From assembly GCA_034509495.1 (NCBI GenBank), contig CM067508.1:32657071-32721070 (forward strand): 64,000 nucleotides of DNA, in the 5' to 3' direction. The position numbers and the translations under genes are program-made. Below the pieces are notes generated by a model. That model did not search any database. It worked only from the letters and a program-made list of their open reading frames with translations, and was not told the DNA's origin. Source of the stretch: Acestrorhynchus altus (taxonomy: Eukaryota > Chordata > Actinopteri > Characiformes > Acestrorhynchidae). Shown here one piece after another: positions 56,540 through 64,000 of this stretch. How positions within the stretch are numbered: position 1 is the stretch's first letter; every line of letters begins with the position of its first letter.

Positions 56540-57890
56540 GTACGTGTAGATTAAAATATACTTCTGACTGTTTAACTGGTCATGGGTGATACTTTTGATT
56601 AGAGGACGGAGTTAGGGTGGGTCTGATCTGAACACAAATCATTCATTTTATTAATTGTTCATTAAAATCAGTAATAAAAATATTATGGGAGGAATGAAGA
56701 CAAATATAACAAAGTATACTCATTACAAATATACTCAAGTAAGAGTAAAACAAAACAAATGACCATTTGTTTAAAAGGATACTTATGTACAGATATTACT
56801 GTTACTACTCACCTCTGCCTGATTCCTTATATCAGCTTTTAGTGGAAAGTTCTTCAAAGTAACCAAATCAAATGTAAAAATCTTTAAATATGCTTTGTTT
56901 CTTATAGAAATACAAACCACACATCAGAGAAGGGACATAACTAATGCATTATTTGTTTATTTATACTAAATATTTGAGAACGATTGTTGTCATTTAGACA
57001 GGGTGTTGTACCTTTTAAAGAACAATAATCCTGGTATGTATCCTCTGCTCTTTACAGCTACTCTAGGTTTTAGGAACTTGTTTATAAGTGAAAAAGCGAA
57101 CCAATACGAGGGAACATCTGAGCCATTGCACAAGTTCGGACACGGCTAGTACCACACTTTAGAATGGCCTGAAAAAGAGAAGATACGAATGACAGAGAGA
57201 TATGAGAGAAAGAGATATGGTGTACGAATGACAAGAAACCAAATACGTTGTTTAAGAAAAACAAAGTAGTTGAGGACAGAAACATTGTGAAGAAAAGCAA
57301 CAGTCACTGACCTCATCAACAACCTCTACAGGGCAGGGGTGAAGGTACCATGATCCACCATTTGAAGGAGATTTCAGAAACAGAAATATAGAAGTCAGAA
57401 ATGAAAGGCCAGACTGGAATTTGCTATGAAATACAGGGATTCAGAAGTTCATTGGCTTGATTAGATCAAGTTACCTCTGCTAAAGTGGTCAGTCCGGAGA
57501 AGGAAAGCATTGTGTTATGTCATGGCTTGGGCTTCCATGATTGCTTCTGGAGCTGACTCACTAACAATAATGTAGTTCATGAAATTAAAACCATGAACCA
57601 TTAAACGCATGAAGAAGTTTTCTTTATTTTCTGCTGATTTGCAGAAAAATGCATCCAATCTAGAGGAGAAACTACACCATACAGCAAGTCAATTAAATAA
57701 AAATGCTGCCAACACAATAAAGGTCTTTATTGGGGGGATTGGAAGGTTTTAACCCAGTTGATTTCACTTCTTGAAGAGAAGAAGCTGAAACAACTGACAG
57801 AAGCTGTAATGAAGACCTGGAAAGCATCACTTTCGGTGGGTTTCCAGCAGTTTTTTAAGACATATGATGAGGACCCCACAGGACCACCAC
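56540..57890. other. Intergenic, nothing certain
   Basis: Mostly AT-rich. The part 57,480-57,840 translates in fragments (SLLEEKKLKQLTEAV) with frequent stops and may be an old transposase or retroposon remnant, but I cannot assign it. Confidence 0.35.
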
Positions 57891-57894
57891 AGAG

Positions 57895-57992
57895 CAGCTA
57901 TTATGTGGGTGGTGGGTCATTCTCCGCACTGCAGTGACACTGACATTGTGGTGGTGTGTTAATGGGTGTTGTGCTGGTATGAATGGATCAGA
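57895..57992. mobile_element. Fragment of a common teleost repeat (GTGACACTGACATTG)
   Basis: TGGGTCATTCTCCGCACTGC, AGTGACACTGACATTGTGGT and GGTATGAATGGATCAGACAC follow the wording of a widespread fish repeat. It stops where the family X copy begins. Its class is not certain. Confidence 0.5.
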
Positions 57993-57999
57993 CACAGAT

Positions 58000-58355
58000 G
58001 TGACACTGATGACATCACTGACCCAGATATTGTGTTATAGAGGAAAATGAGAAGGGAGGGGCTGTTTGCTCTCTTTCTTTGCTCACATAGTATATACATT
58101 TCAGAATTAAAGTCCCAAGAAGGGATAATACAGATACATACACAAATAACAAAAATAATAAAGGACATTCAGGTTGTTTATTTTATTTGGATCACTGTCA
58201 AGTATTTTGAAGAACTTTTTATGTAAAATATCATTGTCAATCTAATCATTACTGTGACTGTGACTGTCTCCTATAAATACATTTCTCATTTTTGGTTAAT
58301 TAAAGTACATCAAATTACACAAACATCCCACAAAACTGACCTCAGGTTCAAAAAG
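58000..58355 (-). repeat. Unclassified interspersed repeat family X copy
   Basis: Minus-strand blocks: GGTCAGTTTTGTGGGATGTT, GAGACAGTCACAGTCACAGT, TTCTTCAAAATACTTGACAG, CCTGAATGTCCTTTATTATT, CCCTTCTTGGGACTTTAATT, GAGCAAAGAAAGAGAGCAAA and CAATATCTGGGTCAGTGATG. Confidence 0.8.
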
Positions 58356-58359
58356 TTAA

Positions 58360-60730
58360 TTAACTTCAACTAAAAGCAACAAAGGTCAAATGTGCAAAAT
58401 AACATTGACATAAAAAAAGCAAAAATAAATAATAGTAACAACCATAAAAAAGACTGCAATGTTTGAAGAGAAAAAGTACAATGAATATAAAACATAAAGC
58501 ATTTAACAGACGCTCTTATCCAGAGTGATGTAACTATGAAACAGAATACAGAAATATGAATTGAAAGAATTGACTTTCTGGTTCTTCTATGGAGTCGCTC
58601 AGAGAACGCACTACTGCAGGTTCTAAAGGCTTGATTGTTATCCACTGTAGTTTTTTCTCTGATGCTGTTTTCTCTCTGTGTGCAAGAGATAGAAACAAAG
58701 CCTGCCTCGATGTCTGTCAGCCATGAAATGTTTAATGATGGATAGAAAATAAGCAGAGAGAAGTGGGGCAGTGCGTGAGGGAGTTGCTTTTCCACGTTTT
58801 CCGAGGAGTCTGCCATCCAACTACATGTCAGTGCACATATTGGGGTGGGGGTGGGGGAGCACAGAGCGAGGATGGTGCATTGCTGAGGGGATTAATGTCA
58901 TGTCAATTTTAATAAATTTCATTAAACGTACCTTGGCTAGCCAATGCTCTCAGCTACAATAGTGTCCTTATGTGAGAAGGGGCTGGTAAGTGGACATTGG
59001 AGATGACTTGGAAATGAATCATGGCTCTGAGACAGAATAATACAGAGCAGGGCAGAATTGCTTATTGGTTTATCAATGGAGCAACTCATCAAATCCAGTC
59101 TCACACTCGTATCACTGTTTTCCTGATTGGGGTTTCATTACACAGCCACATGTTTGTCCATTACAGATAAATTGGTTGGTATAAAACACTCGTAATCTGA
59201 AAGCCTTGCTTTCATAAAGACAATACACAGTTCTTTCAGCTTTAGACTTCGTGTCCTGGGAACCGTGGCTCTATTTTTAATGGATGCCAAGAGCGAGATT
59301 GAGAAGTGATGTATTTGCTGGAGCAAAGAAAGTGAAAGGCTCACAGATCACCAGCCATGAGCACAAATGACCAAAGTCATGCTCATGGTCAGTTGTGGGA
59401 GCTCATTAGATGTTGTTGAAGTTCAATGAATCTTCCAAAAAAAAAAAAAGAAAAGAAGAAGTTAAACAACAGAGCTTTTTGGAAAGCACTTAGAATTCAA
59501 TTTGGAAGGTTGCATAAAGGCACCAGGAATTTTACATTTGAAATGCAAATGCTTCTCATGAATAATCACACACAAAATAAAACAACAATTTGACTTCATA
59601 AGTCCAGTATGAATTATTCATCCCAGTGCCAGCTGTATTGGCTGTTATTATAGGCCACTATGGCTTTGGTTCTATGAAAGAAAGAAAGAAAAAACTTAGT
59701 TCTTTTTTTTTTTTTTTTTTTGCTTCTCTCCCTCATTCGCTTGACTTTGATGTCACAGACCTTGTCGAAAATCCAAATGAGGCCAGAAGTGAATAAAACT
59801 GCTGGGTCTCATTGTGTGATGGGCCTCAGCTCCTTTTATTTATACAGAGCAGTAGCTAAGCATTCGCAGAGCCTTCAAGAAAGCATCCAATCTGTGCTGT
59901 CTCGCAGCGTTTCATGTCCATAGCCAGTTCCTTGTCTCGCACAAACAAAAAAGTAACAAATATCATATTCAGACAAGGAAATAAGGACAGCAAACAGAAA
60001 AAAATGCACAAAAGTCCTTCAGTGACACCACCAATGGGGGCTGTATGAGTGGGCACTGAGGGTTTTTGTATGGGCGACAGCTGGTTTTGTTAGTCCTGAC
60101 TGAGAACAGCCTCCATTATAGAAGAAGAGGGGACACGGAAAATGATGGAGAGCCACTGTGTTGTTCAGCGCAACTCCATTCACATTACTATGGATGGAAT
60201 TTTCCCATGTCTGTTCACATCTACATTTTCAAAAAGAATGGAATCGAAAAGAGTCTTGTGATTCATTTTTGACAGATCCAAGAAAAAAACAAAGAAACAA
60301 AAACAAAACAAAAACAACTTAATATTATGTTTCTTAAAGTTTGAAATGACTCACGTCTTATAAACAAAACAAACAAAAGAAAACAAAACAAAAACAACAT
60401 TTTTATGTTTTACATGTCATACGTTTGTTTGAATTTTACTCTTTTGACATCTGTACCACTCTAGGTGCAGGTTCAGATCATTTAATTGCCCTGCCTACTT
60501 CCTAACATTCTGTTTTCAAATAATTTCATTGATGCATGTCATTGTTGCCTCTGTAACTCCTGCATGTGCTCAAAGCTCAAACACCGTTTACTAGACTCAT
60601 AATTAGGAATTCCTCTTGAAATCACACTGGCCTGGAACTGCACCCCACACTGCCTGCTTAAGGAGACTGGAATGTCTATAGACTAATGTCTTTAAATGTT
60701 CTGATTGGCCTGTATTGTACATTTTTTAAC
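58360..60730. other. Intergenic, no supported gene
   Basis: It includes a poly-A run near 59,437-59,449, a poly-T run near 59,703-59,721, and A-rich AAAC-type repeats at 60,283-60,400. Other parts are complex. The minus-strand frame of 148 codons at 58,370-58,816 has no recognised domain. Confidence 0.4.
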
Positions 60731-60734
60731 CTTC

Positions 60735-61190
60735 AGAATCCTAATCTTATTTTGTGGGTGTTTTTGTAGTTTGACATAAAAGCATTTATAGGAGACAGTC
60801 ACACATGCAAGAACCCTCTCATTTTCAGGAGATCCTATTCTACCTATATTTGTCTTCATTTGAGATGCAAATAAAAACAGAATTTAGATATTTGTATGAA
60901 TTTGATCACGGCTTGATAAAAATAATTTATTTGCAATTTTTGTGATTTTTTTGCTTATAAGGGCTGCTTCCTCTGCCCTCTCTCTGATCAGTCAGGGTCT
61001 GTATGCAGGTTCAGCATGTACATGTGACCAGAGCAGTAACCATGCACTGGAAGCTCCTTTAGCATTTAAACTGGGATTAATTCAATTAGAAACCAGTGAA
61101 TTTAAGATGTTTCTGAGCTGAATTACTCTCTGATAATTCCTCAAACTATGATGAGACCAGTTAGATTTCCTATAACTTCAATGTGACTTT
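60735..61190 (+). repeat. Unclassified interspersed repeat family X copy
   Basis: It starts ACCTTCAGAATCCTAATCTT / ATTTTGTGGGTGTTTTTGTAG and then has ATAGGAGACAGTCACACATG, GAATTTAGATATTTGTATGA, CTGATCAGTCAGGGTCTGTA, CAGAGCAGTAACCATGCACT, GGAAGCTCCTTTAGCATTTA and TGATAATTCCTCAAACTATG. The middle (CTTCAAAATACTT to TTTTATTCTGAAATTT) is deleted. Confidence 0.8.
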
Positions 61191-61758
61191 AGCTGTCACT
61201 ATTACTCACAGACGTGTGCAGATAAAAATTTATCCCACTCTTCATTGCAGAACATCTCTGATATAAATGATATATTCATATATATTCACAGGTCATTTAC
61301 ATACACAGCTCCTTTAGGATCTTCTGTTTTGTTTGGTCGAGGGACCTTTATAAAACTACAAATTATCACTTTCACTTTTTTATTTCTAACATTGCATAAA
61401 CATCTCAAATAAAAACCTCCAGGATTCAACTAGACAGAAGGGGGAGGGGACAGATGGGAGAAAGAGGAGGAAGTGAACGAGTTGCATGTAAAAGGGACAT
61501 TTTTATAGAGATGCTGATTTCTCATTCAGAAAAGGCGGAGAAGAACAGAGGCTTGAAGGAATGTGGAGAGAAAAGGAGGGAGTGAGCAAGAGAGGGGGCT
61601 TTTTCAGAGGCCTCAATGCCTGAGAGACGTTCTAGAGTTGAAAAAGGACTCCCTGCTGAGAACAGGTTGACCCTCGAACCCAGTCTCCAAAAGAAAAAAA
61701 AATCAGTAAAACCCAGCACTGCTTATATGAGAGCACTGAAGGCTTCTCACCTGCAGAT

Positions 61759-61806
<48 letters not shown>

Positions 61807-62750
61807 TGTGTGTGAGGGATATACTGGATAATACTCCTCCCAGGGTGTTTACACCAAACCCTCATCTTCCTTTGCAACGAAGCGAATGCATAAGAATATG
61901 ATTCCCGTTTGATTCTGCTTGAGATGCAGAGTTGCCAGATCCTAATCTCTTCCCCATTCAGCAGCAGCAGGGAAAGGCCTAACAGGAATATATGTGTCCT
62001 TTCGCTGTTTTCATTCATTTCCCTCTTTCCCTTTTTGCTTTTGTCATGTGGTAGAGGGGGGCATTACCAAACCAGTCATGATAACCATCATAAACATTAC
62101 AACCGAGTCCTGTGATGCTGGCTGGAGGATAAATCCACCCTCCTAGCTGTATTCAGATTTCTTATATAAATGTGTGACGACAGTGATCACTATGAGCAAA
62201 AGCTCATCTTTATTTGGACATGAGTCTTATTTTGCCCCATGCTGAAGTTACAGTATATTTAAACATATCTCAGGGGACCATATTTGAAATAGAATACCTT
62301 GCCTTAGTCCAGGATAAATGAAATTAGTCCCTGTCATAATGATCACTAATGATGTCCCAATTTGACCCAGTGGATTGGGGCCAATCCTGGCATTTATAAT
62401 GGAGAGGGTGTCTGATTTTATAGTTTTGATCAGGCCTGGGTCCTGGCTATGGGGCTATATCCAGGTCTTTAACACAATTCATAGCATTTTTACAGACAGC
62501 ACGGTGTTGTCCTCCTGGTCCCTGCAAGGATTTATGACGTTAGTTGAGTGATCAAAACATAAAAGGACTTTATTGAAACCAATGAGTTTAGTAATGTCAG
62601 TGAAGGGATATTTGATGTATCTGATGTATCTGCTTTTGTTGGAGGAAGTGTCTCTACTGTCCAGCAAAGAGATCTACTAGATCTTGGAGCATTGCTGTGA
62701 GGATTTGATTGCATTCCATGACAACAGCATTATGGGTGGAGCTCCATTTT
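61191..62750. other. Intergenic with (GA)n at 61,759-61,802
   Basis: No gene is supported. Purine-rich stretches around 61,440-61,600 precede a run of about 22 GA units. The remainder is complex and unassigned. Confidence 0.4.
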
Positions 62751-62754
62751 CCCA

Positions 62755-62880
62755 TACAATGCAGTTCCACTGCTCCATTAGGCATGGTGTCAGCAGGTTT
62801 ACATTAATCTGTTCCAGAGAGTCCTATTCTATTGGTAATTAGTCTTATTCTAATGGTAATACAGACATTTTGACAGCATA
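62755..62880. mobile_element. Family Y MITE fragment
   Basis: TTAGGCATGGTGTCAGCAGG, then CCAGAGAGTCCTATTCTATT / GGTAATTAGTCTTATTC parallels the blocks at 56.36-56.43 kb and, reverse-complemented, at 32.64-32.69 kb. Confidence 0.55.
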
Positions 62881-63249
62881 TCTCCCTCTCTCTCTTTTCC
62901 AGCTGACAGTACTGTTAAACAGATGTCAAAAAAGTGGAAAATGATCTCCAGCACGGAATGGCCAAGAAAAAGAATTGCTTTTCCATATTATGCACATGTG
63001 GATGGGTGTGGATGTGTGTTTGCATTTCTGCTAGCAAAGCTTCTCTGGAACATTTAAGGTTTGTGGGGTAAAACCTACATTAACTTTTATATGGACGAAT
63101 GGACAGTATTTATGTAATGTTAGTTATGTGGACATTAAAATATGTGGGCACTAAAATTGCTTTACAGTGCCACACTGTAACAACCCATTGAATTAAAGGA
63201 TACTAATATCTACAGAAACAGTTACAATAAGATAAGCATGTTCTGAAAT

Positions 63250-63840
63250 GAGTAATGAACGAAAGGATCAGAGTAACCTAAAGACATGATACGCATATCA
63301 TAACAAATTTACTCTAATTCTAATTAAATCCCTGTTTAAATGCCAAAGAGTGTCCAGTGCGTGTTTACTGCTCTGTCCAGATGTACATGCCCAACCTGAA
63401 TACAGACTGATCAGCAAGGGAGGGTGGGGCTAATGACATCACTGACCAAGATTTATGGGTTTATAGAGGAAATTGTAAAGGGAGGGGAGCGCTCTTTCTT
63501 TGCTCACATAGTGTTCAAATAGAATAAAAGTCCTTAGAAGGGACAATACTGACACATACATATGTAAGAAAAATAATAAAGAATATTCAGATTGTTTTTT
63601 ATTTTATTTGGAGCACTGTCAAGTATTATGAATACTAATTTATAAGCCATAATAACACAATACCTTTTTGATCAAAACCTTTTGAAATTCATACAAATAT
63701 TTAAATTCTCTTCATTTTTAAATGACAAATATGAGCCTGAAAATAACAACATCTGGCAAGTGTATCACTCTCCTATAAATACTGTCATATTATGAAACAT
63801 CTCACAATATTGGCTAAGGGTTCTAAAGGTGAAAGGCTTT
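63250..63840 (-). repeat. Unclassified interspersed repeat family X copy (near full length)
   Basis: Minus-strand blocks in order: CTTTCACCTTTAGAACCCTT, GCCAATATTGTGAGATGTTT, TAGGAGAGTGATACACTTGC, GAATTTAAATATTTGTATGA, ATAATACTTGACAGTGCTCC, AATAAAATAAAAAACAATCT, CCCTTCTAAGGACTTTTATT, GAGCAAAGAAAGAGCGCTCC, TGACATCATTAGCCCCACC-like, CTGATCAGTCTGTATTCAGG, GACAGAGCAGTAAACACGCA and TTAAACAGGGATTTAATTAG. Confidence 0.85.
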
Positions 63841-64000
63841 CACATACTGGGTACAAAGCAATAGATTGCCCAGCTAATGGAAAAAGAAGAGTGTTTTGGC
63901 TTTGGCTATGTGCACACATTAAGAAGCAGATGTGTTTCCTATTTATGGTCATTGCCTGGCTCTGTGGAGCGGTGCAACAGGGCTTTGTGTCTTGTCTGCT

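Noticed and set aside
1..64000. CRISPR arrays, bacterial operons, phage or viral genes
   Set aside because: The tandem repeats here lack the regular repeat-spacer structure. Genes have introns. No capsid, polymerase or envelope-like frame was seen.

Overview
The window looks like nuclear DNA from a ray-finned fish, most likely a teleost and perhaps an ostariophysan (the order is a guess). The grounds are two intron-containing vertebrate genes with short GT-AG introns, teleost-type Tc1 transposons and their small derivatives, DANA/HE-like tRNA-derived SINEs, and many long dinucleotide and trinucleotide repeats. No prokaryotic gene, CRISPR array, rRNA or tRNA gene was seen.

Region 1 (1-10.1 kb, plus strand): the last twelve coding exons and the 3' UTR of CHD2, a SNF2-type chromodomain helicase. 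The first exon is at 366 and the stop codon ends at 8633. The exons encode about 652 residues: the end of the SANT-SLIDE DNA-binding module, a lysine-rich linker, the CHD1/2 helical C-terminal domain (DUF4208) and a His/Arg/Gly/Pro-rich tail. The last intron carries a dead Tc1 transposon.

Region 2 (10.9-20.8 kb, minus strand): a complete RGMA gene (repulsive guidance molecule A) of three coding exons and 435 residues, with a signal peptide, RGD, the GDPH cleavage motif and a GPI-type tail. Its 3' UTR runs back towards CHD2, so the genes are tail to tail and less than 1 kb apart. A CpG-rich promoter lies at about 20.5-20.8 kb.

Region 3 (20.8-64 kb): no protein gene that I can support. It holds two large minisatellites (22.25-23.28 kb and 23.82-24.51 kb), decayed Tc1 elements (38.2-39.2, 41.1-41.75 and 51.95-52.6 kb), several small MITE families, SINEs, LINE tails, many microsatellites, and at least thirteen copies window-wide of one interspersed repeat family that I cannot name. 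Between the repeats lie complex, repeat-poor stretches (about 28.1, 29.5, 39.9, 47.3-47.9 and 54.0-54.7 kb) that could be distal enhancers of RGMA. This is inferred only from composition and position.

The two genes do not form a pathway. CHD2 is a nuclear chromatin remodeller and RGMA a membrane-anchored guidance cue and BMP co-receptor. They are adjacent because of an old vertebrate linkage, which has a paralogous counterpart in CHD1-RGMB.
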